This document shows positions 1-9,115 of a stretch of DNA of 12,330 nt, in pieces. Numbering within the stretch: the stretch's first letter is position 1; each line of letters begins with the position of its first letter. Below the pieces are notes generated by a model. It did no database searches, was not told where the DNA came from, and worked only from the letters and a program-made list of their open reading frames with translations. The DNA comes from an uncultured cyanobacterium (lineage in GTDB: Bacteria; Cyanobacteriota; Cyanobacteriia; Phormidesmidales; Phormidesmidaceae): contig CALHGI010000647.1 of NCBI GenBank assembly GCA_938029995.1, forward strand, positions 1-12,330, read 5' to 3'. A program made the position numbers and the translations under genes.

Positions 1-242
1 AGACCATCCTGCAATAAACCTAGGACAATACCGGCAATAGCGGCATCCACGATGGGGTGATGAATGCTCCAGATCACAACCCAGATAAGTAACCAATTGG
101 GTGCCACACCCAACAGCTCAATCCCAGGGAACCTCATGGGAGATAGGAGCAGACAAACTAAACCTGAGCCAATAACAATAGCAATGTTAAGGCAGGTTTT
201 TTGAAAATCGGAAAGCGTCGTTTTCCCTTTAGATGTATTCAT
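1..242 (-). CDS. mreD: Rod shape-determining protein MreD (N-terminal part, cut by window edge)
   Basis: The minus-strand frame starts at ATG 242-240 and stays open to the window edge, giving the first 80 residues. The protein begins MNTSKGKTTLSDF and then shows two hydrophobic stretches, about residues 19-35 (NIAIVIGSGLVCLLL) and 48-60 (PNWLLIWVVIWS). These are followed by a glycine-rich membrane segment ending GIVLGLLQDGL. The PNWLLIWVV...AGIVLGLLQDG pattern is typical of cyanobacterial MreD, a small multi-spanning inner-membrane protein that works with MreC and MreB in lateral wall synthesis. It lies 27 bases downstream of mreC on the same strand, the usual mreBCD order, so co-transcription is likely. 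No clear Shine-Dalgarno sequence is seen. Identity rests on both sequence and position; the C-terminal half is outside the window. Confidence 0.88.
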   Translation of the reverse strand, partial: MNTSKGKTTLSDFQKTCLNIAIVIGSGLVCLLLSPMRFPGIELLGVAPNWLLIWVVIWSIHHPIVDAAIAGIVLGLLQDG

Positions 243-269
243 ATCTGAGGGATTAGGAAGGGGTTAGGG

Positions 270-1061
270 CTAAGGCGTTGGGGCATCGTCTACGATTTCT
301 GCGGGAGGCGCATTAACGTCGGTTTTCGCCTCAAAAGGATGGAGGGTAACCCATTCCAAAATATTCAGGGGGGACGATAGCTGAATCACAGCTTCAGGGG
401 CCGGACTCTTTTTCAAATCCATACTTTCAATCCGTCCCACCGGTACTCCCTGGGGAAATAATCGACTGTAGGAAGACGAAACAATCACATCCCCTGGTTT
501 CACGTCTGGCGTGGTCTCAAAAAATTGCATCACCACGCGACCATCAACGTTGCCGCGCACAACGCCCAGGGCACGACTACGACTAACTTTTACCCCCATT
601 TGACTGGTCGGGTCAGTAATCAGCAAAATTTGACTAGTGTTAGGGGAAACACTCACCACTCGCCCGACTAATCCCCCAGGACCGGTAGCCATATCCCCTT
701 CGGTGACGCCAGTTAAACTGCCTTTATTAACCGTGATTTCCTGCCACCAGTTATCTGCACTACGCCCAATCACCGCAGCAATGGTGACCTTGCCTTGGCT
801 ATCTGCGTAGTTAATGTTGTCTCGCAGGCTTTGGTTTTGATTTTCTAACTCAATAACCCGCTGCTGTAGCTCTAGAATATAAGCGTTTTCCAAGCGCTCT
901 GCTTGGGTCAGACCAGGTTGAAGCGGAGAGGTTACGACTTGATAGATTTCATAAATGACAGCGCCCTGGCTCTGACGCATGGCCCAGGCTAGAGCAATGA
1001 CAAGGGTAGATACTCCTGCCCTTGTCGCATATCTATCCCACCAACGTCTAAGTGCAAACAT
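270..1061 (-). CDS. mreC: Rod shape-determining protein MreC
   Basis: The frame encodes 263 residues, a usual length for cyanobacterial MreC. A short basic N-terminus (LRRWWDRYATR) precedes one membrane segment at about residues 15-30. A coiled coil follows at about 52-85 (LTQAERLENAYILELQQR...ENQNQSLRDN), which in the family drives dimerisation. The periplasmic beta-barrel region then shows typical motifs: AAVIGRSADNWWQEITVNKG, GLVGRVVSVSPNTSQILLITDP and GDVIVSSSYSRLFPQGVPVGRI. MreC is a bitopic membrane protein that links cytoplasmic MreB filaments to the periplasmic peptidoglycan synthesis machinery. It lies 43 bases (start choice at ATG 1061) after mreB and 27 before mreD. The C-terminal tail, rich in Pro, Asp and Ala, is probably disordered. 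Confidence 0.95.
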   Translation of the reverse strand: MFALRRWWDRYATRAGVSTLVIALAWAMRQSQGAVIYEIYQVVTSPLQPGLTQAERLENAYILELQQRVIELENQNQSLRDNINYADSQGKVTIAAVIGRSADNWWQEITVNKGSLTGVTEGDMATGPGGLVGRVVSVSPNTSQILLITDPTSQMGVKVSRSRALGVVRGNVDGRVVMQFFETTPDVKPGDVIVSSSYSRLFPQGVPVGRIESMDLKKSPAPEAVIQLSSPLNILEWVTLHPFEAKTDVNAPPAEIVDDAPTP

Positions 1062-1104
1062 CTTTATAATTTGCAGAAATAGTCTTCAATAGTCTAGAGA
1101 ACCT

Positions 1105-2577
<1,473 letters not shown>

Positions 2578-2943
2578 ATGAGTCTAAATGTGGTAAACCT
2601 TGTGGGTCGGGCAGGACGGGATCCTGAAGTTCGCTATTTTGAGTCGGGCAATGTCCTTTGTAAGTTCACTATTGCGGTGAATAGACGCACCCGCAATAGT
2701 GAGCAGCCCGATTGGTTTAATTTGGAGCTGTGGGGACGAAATGCAGAAGTGGCTGCCAACTATGTCCGAAAGGGCAGCCTAGTCGGTATAGTAGGGGCCC
2801 TAAAGTTGGACAGCTGGCAGGATAGGTCAACGGGAGCTCAACGCTCTAGCCCTGTCATTAGAGTAGAACGTCTCGATCTATTGGGTTCTAAACGTGACAA
2901 CGCAGCTCCCATGGGTGGGAACTACGAAGATGAGCAGTTTTAG
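2578..2943 (+). CDS. ssb: Single-stranded DNA-binding protein
   Basis: The 121-residue protein is a single OB-fold SSB that coats single-stranded DNA in replication, recombination and repair. Family motifs are N-terminal LVGRAGRDPEVRYFESGNV, then CKFTIAVNRR, the DWFNLELWGRNAEVAANYVRKGS core and the C-terminal strand RVERLDLL. This short form is normal for cyanobacteria; the glycine- and proline-rich linker of proteobacterial SSB is almost absent. The tail ends EDEQF, acidic with a terminal Phe, and probably replaces the DDDIPF-type tip that recruits partner proteins. Start ATG 2578 is preceded by AAGAGAG. The gene is divergent from mreB and ends 17 bases before the convergent hypothetical gene. 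The upstream palindrome at 2509-2524 may regulate it. Confidence 0.95.
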   Translation: MSLNVVNLVGRAGRDPEVRYFESGNVLCKFTIAVNRRTRNSEQPDWFNLELWGRNAEVAANYVRKGSLVGIVGALKLDSWQDRSTGAQRSSPVIRVERLDLLGSKRDNAAPMGGNYEDEQF

Positions 2944-2960
2944 TGCTTGAAGAGGTGCCG

Positions 2961-3314
2961 CTAGCTAGCTAAACGATTATTCCTATCGCCGTCTTTATCG
3001 GCGGCATCGCCATCGGCTTGGATATTGGCCTGCACACCACACCAGGCGGCACCAGGAATCACCTCAATTTTTCCTCGCTGGGGAAAGGTGAGTTCTTCAA
3101 CCGCTGTCACACCATTCGTGTAGAGATATTCCCGCAAAAGCTGATAGGCTTCGTCAACGCTTTTAACGGTGTAGTTGGCAGCGTATAAATACGGCTTGAG
3201 ACGATTTTTATTACGGGGTGCAGTTTCCCGAAAAGTCAGACGAGTGGGTTTATGGGCACTTCGTTGACCGCTAATGCGGTACTTGATGGTGTGGCAAGCT
3301 GTGTTGGGAAACAT
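2961..3314 (-). CDS. Hypothetical protein, 117 residues
   Basis: I do not recognise this family. The frame has an ATG start (3314-3312) and no good Shine-Dalgarno. The N-terminal third is strongly basic (TIKYRISGQRSAHKPTRLTFRE, PRNKNRLKP). A middle part looks folded, with an alpha/beta pattern: YLYAANYTVKSVDEAYQLL, REYLYTNGVTAVEELTFPQ and RGKIEVIPGAAWCGVQAN. The C-terminal tail is polar and Asp/Lys-rich (ADGDAADKDGDRNNRLAS). There is no signal peptide or membrane segment, so a small soluble, possibly nucleic-acid-associated protein is plausible, but this is only inference from charge. It converges on ssb with 17 bases between the stop codons and no hairpin there. Its coherent composition and the absence of a rival frame favour a real gene. 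Confidence 0.6.
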   Translation of the reverse strand: MFPNTACHTIKYRISGQRSAHKPTRLTFRETAPRNKNRLKPYLYAANYTVKSVDEAYQLLREYLYTNGVTAVEELTFPQRGKIEVIPGAAWCGVQANIQADGDAADKDGDRNNRLAS

Positions 3315-3594
3315 TTCACTGTGGAAAAACGAAATTCGGGAAAAGCTACCAGAATTACCCGACTAGCTAAATAGATGAAAAATTAAGGCTTGCATAGCTT
3401 TTTACTAACATTGAAAGCTAGTACTAATAAACGAACCCTAATCTATATCGTCTAGGGTTGTCAAAAGGAATAGTGGATTGACAGTTACATTTGATCACTT
3501 TTTATGTCGAAAGAAAGTATCCCTAGTAACGGTAATCCAACTAATACAATGACCCAGTTGGAACCTGCAGTTTTCTCGACAAAACACTCCTGTT
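3315..3594. other. Non-coding stretch with a small hairpin and a -35-like TTGACA
   Basis: AT-rich sequence without a strong gene. TAGCTTT (3395-3401) and AAAGCTA (3414-3420) form a 7-base stem with a 12-base loop. TTGACA at 3478-3483 is followed after 17 bases by TTTATG (3501-3506), a weak -10, so a plus-strand promoter is possible. On the minus strand this stretch must contain the promoter of the 2961-3314 gene. A 44-residue plus-strand frame, 3504-3638, begins with ATG inside the possible -10 and has no Shine-Dalgarno; it is discussed in the findings. Confidence 0.3.
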
Positions 3595-3753
3595 ATGGCC
3601 ATGGACAATCCTTTGGGCCCACTGGATGTCCCAATTGAAAACTGGCTGATTTTCTGGAAAAAAGCAGCCGTTCTGGCGGGGGTTAAGTGGCTTGAGATTG
3701 TTGCGTTGATGTCCTTGTCGGCTAGCGTTTTTTTTACTGTCGCCAAAAATTGA
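3595..3753 (+). CDS. Possible small membrane peptide, 52 residues (doubtful)
   Basis: The frame runs from ATG 3595 (or ATG 3601) to TGA 3751-3753. It encodes a polar N-terminus (MAMDNPLGPLDVPIENW) and then a mostly hydrophobic stretch at about residues 17-49 (LIFWKKAAVLAG, LEIVALMSLSASVFF), long enough for one or two membrane helices. It resembles single-pass small proteins of photosynthetic membranes in size and shape, but I recognise no family. No ribosome binding site precedes either ATG. The frame is open back to a TGA at 3550-3552, and a second frame (3504-3638) overlaps it, so the pair could be one frameshifted gene. It ends 15 bases from the end of the convergent DUF2062 gene. It may be chance. 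Confidence 0.3.
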   Translation: MAMDNPLGPLDVPIENWLIFWKKAAVLAGVKWLEIVALMSLSASVFFTVAKN

Positions 3754-3768
3754 GGAGTATCAGTCGCC

Positions 3769-4341
3769 CTATCGATCCATACGGTTCGACTTGGCATGAT
3801 ATGCCCAATGGAGGCATCCGTAGTAACTGATGATGGCTAGGACCAAGCCCACGATGGTGCTGCCAAGCATTAATGCAAGGGTAATGTCAAAGCCGAGGCT
3901 CATCCATTCCTGGGGAGAACGATTCGTGAGATTCGTTGCTGCAGATTGACCTAAAATCCTGCGGCCTACCTGATAGTTGAAGGCATAAATCGGCACGTAG
4001 GTGAGTGGATTACTAATCCACGTGCCAGCGGCAGCAACGATTTTATTGCCTCGAATAGCGGCTGCGATCGCAATGCCAATAAACGTCTGCAAACCAAACA
4101 GGGGATAGCTACCGGCAAATACTCCGGCGGCTAATCCCCTGGCAATGGCTTGGGGATGGCTACGTAGGCGAATGAAGCGAATATAAACGTACCTAGCCAG
4201 ACGCCGAACCCGTTTGTGGGGAGGCCGACCTGATGCGGGACCGCGATGACTCGATTGATGGCCATCAAACGGAGGCCGACTGGATGCGGGACCGCGCTTA
4301 CCAGCTTGATTGTCATCAAAAGGTCCTTTTGGAGCCACCAC
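3769..4341 (-). CDS. DUF2062 family membrane protein
   Basis: The core matches DUF2062, a family of small membrane proteins of unknown biochemical role. It has RRLARYVYIRFIRLRSHPQAIARGLAAGVFAGSYPLFGLQT, then RGNKIVAAAGTWISNPLTYVPIYAFNYQVGRRIL, then a C-terminal hydrophobic helix (ITLALMLGSTIVGLVLAIISYYG). Two or three membrane segments are visible. Before the core is a low-complexity N-terminus made of two copies of a 17-residue unit (FDDNQAGKRGPASSRPP and FDGHQSSHRGPASGRPP), followed by a basic stretch. The longest frame starts at TTG 4395, but that has no properly spaced ribosome site. GTG 4341-4339 follows TAAGGA by 8 bases, so I chose it, giving about 190 residues. The gene is divergent from mnmE. 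Confidence 0.82.
   Translation of the reverse strand: MVAPKGPFDDNQAGKRGPASSRPPFDGHQSSHRGPASGRPPHKRVRRLARYVYIRFIRLRSHPQAIARGLAAGVFAGSYPLFGLQTFIGIAIAAAIRGNKIVAAAGTWISNPLTYVPIYAFNYQVGRRILGQSAATNLTNRSPQEWMSLGFDITLALMLGSTIVGLVLAIISYYGCLHWAYHAKSNRMDR
4220..4321. repeat. Two tandem copies of a 51-base unit inside the DUF2062 gene
   Basis: Copies at about 4220-4270 and 4271-4321 share the block GAGGCCGAC..GATGCGGGACCGCG and end ATTG.TG.CATCAAA. The offset is exactly 51 bases, so the reading frame is kept and 17 amino acids are duplicated. The copies have diverged at several positions, most strongly in the middle. A duplication in a disordered N-terminus is the simplest reading. Confidence 0.75.
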
Positions 4342-4532
4342 GGTTAGATTCCTTAGGCGATAGGGAGGGCAATGCCGATGGAGTGTATGGTCCAATCCTA
4401 CCCGTCATGGACTACTAGAATTAATTATGACAACAGAGGCGATGTTAATGGTTCCTGATGTTCCTGAGTCTTAGGCGGCATAGGGTAAGGTAACAAATTG
4501 GTGCAAATGCATAGGGACTAGGGAGAAAGTGG

Positions 4533-5912
4533 GTGACTAGAACAGTGCCAACGGTAGTACAGGGACAAACCATTGCTGCGATCGCAACTGCCATTGTGCC
4601 GCAGCAGGGCAGTGTCGGCATTGTACGTCTGTCAGGAGCCACTGCTGTTGCCATTGCCCAGCAACTGTTCCAAAGCCCTGGCCCCTGGGAAAGCCATCGC
4701 ATTCTCTATGGTTACATCACCCATCCCACCCATCAGACAACCGTAGATGAGGCCCTGCTACTGTTAATGCGGTCCCCCCGCTCCTACACCCGGGAAGACG
4801 TGGTGGAATTTCACTGCCACGGCGGCATTATGGTGGTCCAAGAAGTACTACAGCTGTGTATCGCCCAAGGAGCTCGCCTGGCAGAACCGGGGGAATTTAC
4901 CCTGCGAGCCTTTCTCAATGGACGTTTAGATCTGACCCAGGCCGAAGGCATTGCTGACTTAGTCGGAGCCCAGTCCCCCCAAGCGGCCCAGGCAGCCTTA
5001 GCCGGGATTCGGGGCAAGCTCACAGACGTCATCCGCCAATGTCGCAACCGGTGTTTAGATGTGCTGGCGGAGGTGGAAGCGCGCATTGACTTTGCTGACG
5101 ATCTGCCACCGCTGAATGAAGACCATGTGCGCCAGCAGCTGACGCACATCTTGACTGACCTGGAGCACACATTGGCCACGGCCCACCAAGGAGAACTGAT
5201 GCGCACCGGACTCAAGGTGGCGATTATTGGCCAGCCCAACGTGGGGAAATCTAGCTTACTCAATGCCTGGAGCCGTTGCGATCGCGCCATTGTTACCGCC
5301 CTTCCCGGCACCACCCGCGACGTGGTGGAATCCCAGCTGGTGGTCGGCGGCATTCCCATCCAAGTGCTCGACACAGCAGGCATTCGAGACGCCACGGATC
5401 AGGTCGAAAAAATAGGAATTGAACGCTCCCAAACCGCCGCCCAAAATGCTGATGTAATCCTCCTAACCGTCGATGGCACCCTAGGTTGGACCGCCGCCGA
5501 AGAAACCCTATACAGCACCATTAAACATAAGCCCCATATCCTCATCCTCAACAAAATAGACGTCGCCCCCCCCATCAACCTGCCCATCACCCAGGTGCCC
5601 ATCGTCAAAACCGCCGCTGCCCAGGGCCAAGGCATCGAAGACTTGGAGCAGGCCATCCTAGATATCGTCCAAGCGGGTCATGTAACGGCAGCCAATGCAG
5701 AACTCGCCATCAATCAACGCCAGGCCGCCGCCCTCACCCGAACCCAAAGTGCGCTCAAACAGGTGCAAGCCACCATGACAGATGCCCTCCCCTTAGATTT
5801 CTGGACCATTGACCTCCGCGATGCCATTCGAGCCTTGGGGGAAGTAACGGGAGAAGAGATGACCGAATCCATGCTGGACGAGATCTTTAGTCGATTTTGT
5901 ATTGGGAAATAA
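4533..5912 (+). CDS. mnmE: tRNA modification GTPase MnmE (TrmE)
   Basis: MnmE works with MnmG to install the carboxymethylaminomethyl group on wobble U34 of certain tRNAs, using a folate one-carbon unit, FAD and GTP. The 459 residues have the family layout. The N-terminal folate-binding and dimer domain (about 8-124) carries [23 protein letters not shown] and [16 protein letters not shown] helical domain holds an inserted Ras-like G domain with G1 GQPNVGKSS (233-241), G2 TALPGTTRD (255-263), G3 DTAG (280-283) and G4 NKID (340-343). The protein ends FCIGK with the functionally important C-terminal Cys (456). The GTG start at 4533 is preceded by GGGAG with a 7-base spacer. A VOC gene follows 9 bases later. 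GTG rather than ATG as start is the only oddity. Confidence 0.97.
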   Translation: MTRTVPTVVQGQTIAAIATAIVPQQGSVGIVRLSGATAVAIAQQLFQSPGPWESHRILYGYITHPTHQTTVDEALLLLMRSPRSYTREDVVEFHCHGGIMVVQEVLQLCIAQGARLAEPGEFTLRAFLNGRLDLTQAEGIADLVGAQSPQAAQAALAGIRGKLTDVIRQCRNRCLDVLAEVEARIDFADDLPPLNEDHVRQQLTHILTDLEHTLATAHQGELMRTGLKVAIIGQPNVGKSSLLNAWSRCDRAIVTALPGTTRDVVESQLVVGGIPIQVLDTAGIRDATDQVEKIGIERSQTAAQNADVILLTVDGTLGWTAAEETLYSTIKHKPHILILNKIDVAPPINLPITQVPIVKTAAAQGQGIEDLEQAILDIVQAGHVTAANAELAINQRQAAALTRTQSALKQVQATMTDALPLDFWTIDLRDAIRALGEVTGEEMTESMLDEIFSRFCIGK

Positions 5913-5921
5913 GGGCAAACC

Positions 5922-6347
5922 ATGGCCATGGACGAGAGCACAGGGATAGGACACAAAATCAACCCCATTACCCTCCAAACCCTATACGTCACCTTAGCCA
6001 GTGATCACCTACAGGAATTAGTGGCGTTTTATCAAGCGCTCCTCGGCTGCGCACCCCACCACCACACACCAGAACGCTATGCAGAGTTCTGGCTACCAGG
6101 CCTGAAGCTAGCCCTGTTTAAACCCAGTGCCGACCACAGACAGGAATTTTTTAACCCCGCTGGCAGCATGAGTCTCTGTTTAGAAGTGGAAAATTTGCAC
6201 GATGCGATCGCCACCGTTACGGCCCTGGGATACCCACCACCGGGAACCATTACCCACGCCAGCCACGGCCAAGAAATATACGCCTACGATCCCAGTGGCA
6301 ATCGCCTGATCCTGCACCAACCGAAGCCCCCTAGTCCATCTGGCTAA
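5922..6347 (+). CDS. VOC superfamily (glyoxalase/bleomycin-resistance fold) protein
   Basis: The 141-residue protein fits a single-chain VOC protein with two beta-alpha-beta-beta-beta modules. The first module begins LQTLYVTLASDHLQELVAFYQALLG and includes YAEFWLPGLKLALFKPS. The second contains MSLCLEVENLHDAIATVTALGYPPPG and ends IYAYDPSGNRLILHQP, matching the usual DPxGN near the VOC C-terminus. The family includes glyoxalase I, dioxygenases and resistance proteins, and the substrate cannot be told from sequence. A possible metal set would use His and Glu residues, but I cannot assign it. ATG 5922 has AAGGG 6 bases upstream; ATG 5928 is in frame but less well spaced. Nine bases after mnmE suggests one transcript. 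Its last 17 bases overlap the end of convergent rel. Confidence 0.8.
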   Translation: MAMDESTGIGHKINPITLQTLYVTLASDHLQELVAFYQALLGCAPHHHTPERYAEFWLPGLKLALFKPSADHRQEFFNPAGSMSLCLEVENLHDAIATVTALGYPPPGTITHASHGQEIYAYDPSGNRLILHQPKPPSPSG

Positions 6348-8616
6348 TGCGCTTCAGCTTGAGCAGATCGGTCATCTTCCGTAGTTTTTTGACGGTCCGA
6401 TCAAAATGGGCATGATCTTTGACATCAATCCCCAAATCAATCTCAGCAATTTGGTCAGGAAATGTCGTTACCGTAGCCCGATGCACATTGATTTTCAGAT
6501 CCGACAAATGACTCAAAATATCCTTTAGAACGCCCACCCGATCAATCACCTCAAGCTTGAGCATCACAGGATAGGTTTGGGGCCGACCGGTCATCGCCTC
6601 AGGGGCATTCCAACGGACAGGAATTAACCGATCCCCAGGCACAGAAGCCACATTAGGACACCCCTGACGATGAATTGCGATGCCACGGGCACCCAGGGAT
6701 ACCGCACCCAAAATAGACTCCCCCGGCAGCGGATTGCAGCAGCCCGCTATGTGATGCACGAGTCCCTCCACACCGATGATAGAACTGCCCGAATTATCAT
6801 CGGGGACAGCATCCTCACCCCAACTAGTCCGCACATTAATTTGTTCAGCTAGGGTCTCAGAGTCTATTTCCTCTAGCGGTTGGAGTTCCTTAGTGGCTTC
6901 CTGTAACCGGTTCACCACAGAATTCAGAGTAATTTCGCCATACCCCAAAGCCGCCAACATGTCCTCCACACAGGGATAATTACTCCGTTGGGCAGCGTCT
7001 TGGGCTGGGGTAGATTTCAACAACGCATCCAAACCATCCCTACCCATCACTTTTTCCAACATGGCGTGGCCACGGGCCATGTTCTCATCATGGTGAGACT
7101 GCTTGTACCAATGCCGAATACGTCCACGGGCACCGGCAGAGACGACAAAATTTAGCCAATCTAAACTGGGATGACTATTTTTATTAGTCATAATGTCCAC
7201 AATGTCGCCGTTCTCCAGCCGAGTCCCCAGAGTCACCATGCGATCATTGACCTTCGCACCACAGCAGTGATTTCCCACTTCGGTGTGGATGCGATAGGCA
7301 AAGTCTACGGGTGTGGCCCCCTGACTCAGGGCAAAGACATCCCCCCTGGGGCTAAACACATAGACTTCCTCGTCAAAAAGGTTGTCCTTCACATCACTAA
7401 GATATTCCTGGGCATCTTTAAGTTCGTTTTGCCATTCCAAAAGCTGGCGGAGCCAAGTGAATTTTTCATCTTCGGCGTTCACCTTAGTGTTGCTATTGCC
7501 GGTTTCCTTATACTTCCAATGGGCCGCGATCCCGTACTCGGCCACATGGTGCATCTCCATGGTCCGAATCTGCACCTCAATAGGACGCCCCTGGGCACCG
7601 ATAACCGCCGTGTGGAGAGACTGATAGCGGTTAGCCTTAGGAAGACCAATATAATCCTTAAACCGTCCAGGGATCGGCTTGAAGCTATCGTGGACCACGG
7701 CTAACGCCCGGTAGCATTCCACCTTAGTGCCAACAATAATGCGGACCGCAGCGATGTCATAGATCTGATGGAAGTCCTTATGCTGCCGTTGCATCTTGCG
7801 ATAGATGCTGTAGAGGTGCTTGGGTCGACTGCTGATTTCAACACAGGTGATCCCTTCATCCTCTAGATGAGTTTGCAATAGATCAGCGACCTGGTTTAGG
7901 CGAGATTCCCTATCCGTACGTTTCTCAGAAATCAGACTTTTAATCTCTTTGTAGGCGGAATCTTCCAGGTACTTAAAACAAAGATCTTCTAGCTCCCATT
8001 TCATTCGGCCAATTCCCAGACGGTTAGCCAGTGGGGCAAAGATTTCGATCGTCTCCCGCGCCTTTTGTAGCTGTTTTTCCGGCGGCATATGCTGGAGCGT
8101 GCGCATATTGTGGAGCCGGTCCGCCAGTTTAACCACAATGACACGAATATCCTGGGCCATGGCCAAGAACATGCGGCGAAAGTTCTCTGCTTGGCGTTCG
8201 GTCTTGCTGTTGAACTGAAACTTTGAAAGCTTGGTCACCCCCTCCACCATCTGACGGACCTCAGCGCCAAAGTGGGCTTCAATTTCATCCGCCGTCACAT
8301 CCGTATCTTCCACCACATCGTGCAAAAAGCCCGCAGCGATCATGGCGCTGTCTCCCCCCAGCCCACGTAGGATGTTAGCCACAGCCACGGGATGGGCAAT
8401 GTACGGTTCCCCCGACGCACGCATTTGCCCTTTGTGCAGCTGATAGGCAAACTCAAACGCTCGACAAACTAGCTGATTGTTGTCTTTGGGAAGTTCAATG
8501 GGGGCCGTGCCGTCGTCGCCAGCGGCCTTGGGCAGCTGACTGTGCTCTAGGATGCAAGACCTAAGCCAGGTAGGTAAGGTGCAATCGTGGGGAAGAACGG
8601 GGGCGGCTGAGATCAT
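6331..8616 (-). CDS. rel: Bifunctional (p)ppGpp synthetase/hydrolase, RelA/SpoT family
   Basis: This long RSH enzyme makes ppGpp from ATP and GDP/GTP and also hydrolyses it, controlling the stringent response. Numbered from ATG 8616 (761 residues), the HD hydrolase domain has His75, the HD pair 99-100 in FLHDVVEDTD, and VKLADRLHNMRTL (about 173-185). The synthetase domain has LYSIYRKM, YDIAAVRIIV and GRFKDYIGLPKANRYQSLHT. Residues 318-321 are RFKD, the RxKD form found in bifunctional enzymes rather than the ExDD of RelA-only enzymes. The TGS domain (about 418-478, VYVFSPRGDV), a Cys-rich zinc-finger region (GCCNPLPGESILG...HRQGCPN) and a C-terminal ACT domain follow. A TTG at 8679 would add 21 odd residues, so ATG 8616 is preferred, without a Shine-Dalgarno. 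Two inverted repeats lie upstream. Confidence 0.96.
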   Translation of the reverse strand: MISAAPVLPHDCTLPTWLRSCILEHSQLPKAAGDDGTAPIELPKDNNQLVCRAFEFAYQLHKGQMRASGEPYIAHPVAVANILRGLGGDSAMIAAGFLHDVVEDTDVTADEIEAHFGAEVRQMVEGVTKLSKFQFNSKTERQAENFRRMFLAMAQDIRVIVVKLADRLHNMRTLQHMPPEKQLQKARETIEIFAPLANRLGIGRMKWELEDLCFKYLEDSAYKEIKSLISEKRTDRESRLNQVADLLQTHLEDEGITCVEISSRPKHLYSIYRKMQRQHKDFHQIYDIAAVRIIVGTKVECYRALAVVHDSFKPIPGRFKDYIGLPKANRYQSLHTAVIGAQGRPIEVQIRTMEMHHVAEYGIAAHWKYKETGNSNTKVNAEDEKFTWLRQLLEWQNELKDAQEYLSDVKDNLFDEEVYVFSPRGDVFALSQGATPVDFAYRIHTEVGNHCCGAKVNDRMVTLGTRLENGDIVDIMTNKNSHPSLDWLNFVVSAGARGRIRHWYKQSHHDENMARGHAMLEKVMGRDGLDALLKSTPAQDAAQRSNYPCVEDMLAALGYGEITLNSVVNRLQEATKELQPLEEIDSETLAEQINVRTSWGEDAVPDDNSGSSIIGVEGLVHHIAGCCNPLPGESILGAVSLGARGIAIHRQGCPNVASVPGDRLIPVRWNAPEAMTGRPQTYPVMLKLEVIDRVGVLKDILSHLSDLKINVHRATVTTFPDQIAEIDLGIDVKDHAHFDRTVKKLRKMTDLLKLKRISQMD

Positions 8617-8762
8617 GGTAGATAGAGGGAAAGGATAAAAACGGCTAAAGGTACGTATGTGCCCTGAGACAAATACCAAATCCAGGTATATGCAACTATC
8701 CAGACAGACTCACCATGAGCTGCCTTAGTCTTATCATCTTGATCTGAAAAATGATTCCTGTT

Positions 8763-8796
8763 GCAAGATAGATAAACTCTTCAAGCTTTATCTTGC
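8763..8796. repeat. Inverted repeat upstream of rel
   Basis: GCAAGATA (8763-8770) and TATCTTGC (8789-8796) are perfect 8-base arms separated by 18 bases that include AAGCTT. It lies about 150 bases upstream of the rel start. It could be an operator or a leader hairpin in the rel transcript. No T-run follows on either strand, so a terminator is unlikely. Confidence 0.4.
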
Positions 8797-8827
8797 CCAG
8801 GACGTTTGACCAATTATTCGCAGAACA

Positions 8828-8867
8828 GTCAGGTTAAACGTATAAATTCTTACAATTATAACCTGAC
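8828..8867. repeat. Second inverted repeat upstream of rel, AT-rich centre
   Basis: GTCAGGTTA (8828-8836) and TAACCTGAC (8859-8867) are perfect 9-base arms around an AT-rich 22-base centre that contains TATAAATT and, on the minus strand, TATAAT (8860-8855). This could be a promoter flanked by a split operator for the minus-strand rel transcript. The function is inferred from layout only. Confidence 0.45.
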
Positions 8868-8884
8868 ACTGAATGGCCCCATAG

Positions 8885-9115
8885 TTAGTAAAAAACCATC
8901 GGACTTAATGATCTAAATAGGTCATTTATTGTTTGCCCAAGGTAACCATTTACGATCATGCCCTGGGTCTTCATCTCCAGGGTATTGGCCCACTTAGCAA
9001 CCAGTCGGCCACCCATGACCAACATCGGTGCTAACTCAGCCCACCCGGCCCTACAGCCATTAAATAGCAAGGGTTTACCATCCGCTTTGCTCCCACAAAG
9101 AGGGCATGGTTGAGC
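8885..9115 (-). pseudogene. Zinc-ribbon-like open frame, probably a gene relic
   Basis: On the minus strand the frame is open from just after a TAG (9118-9116) to a TAA at 8885, about 76 codons. It reads AQPCPLCGSKADGKPLLFNGC and then AELAPMLVMGGRLVAKW and so on, ending LFRSLSPMVFY. The CPLCGS start looks like a zinc ribbon of the kind seen at the N-terminus of small transposases and other DNA-binding proteins. There is no ATG before this motif; the first start in frame is TTG 9070, inside the putative domain. Upstream of the TAG the same frame continues (9217-9119) and contains another CPPC pair. A broken gene or chance are both possible; I recognise no family. Confidence 0.25.

Noticed and set aside
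2961..3314. Phycobilisome linker (CpcD-like) identity for the hypothetical protein
   Set aside because: It has a TAC near the start and basic residues, but the rest of the CpcD pattern is absent.
3495..3797. A 100-residue minus-strand frame overlapping the end of the DUF2062 gene
   Set aside because: It has no ribosome site, no recognisable motif and an odd composition, and it overlaps the DUF2062 gene by 29 bases. It is probably a chance frame, though the plus-strand alternative is not strong either.
4811..5395. A 194-residue minus-strand frame inside mnmE
   Set aside because: It is antisense to well-conserved mnmE motifs and is Ser/Trp/Arg-rich, as expected for a shadow frame.
7171..7704. 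A 177-residue plus-strand frame inside rel
   Set aside because: It is antisense to the synthetase and TGS domains of rel, with no family motif.
8617..8679. N-terminal extension of Rel from TTG 8679
   Set aside because: The added 21 residues are not like RSH N-termini and the TTG start has no ribosome site; ATG 8616 is preferred.
8828..8867. Terminator for the zinc-ribbon relic frame
   Set aside because: The loop is 22 bases and no T-run follows on the minus strand.
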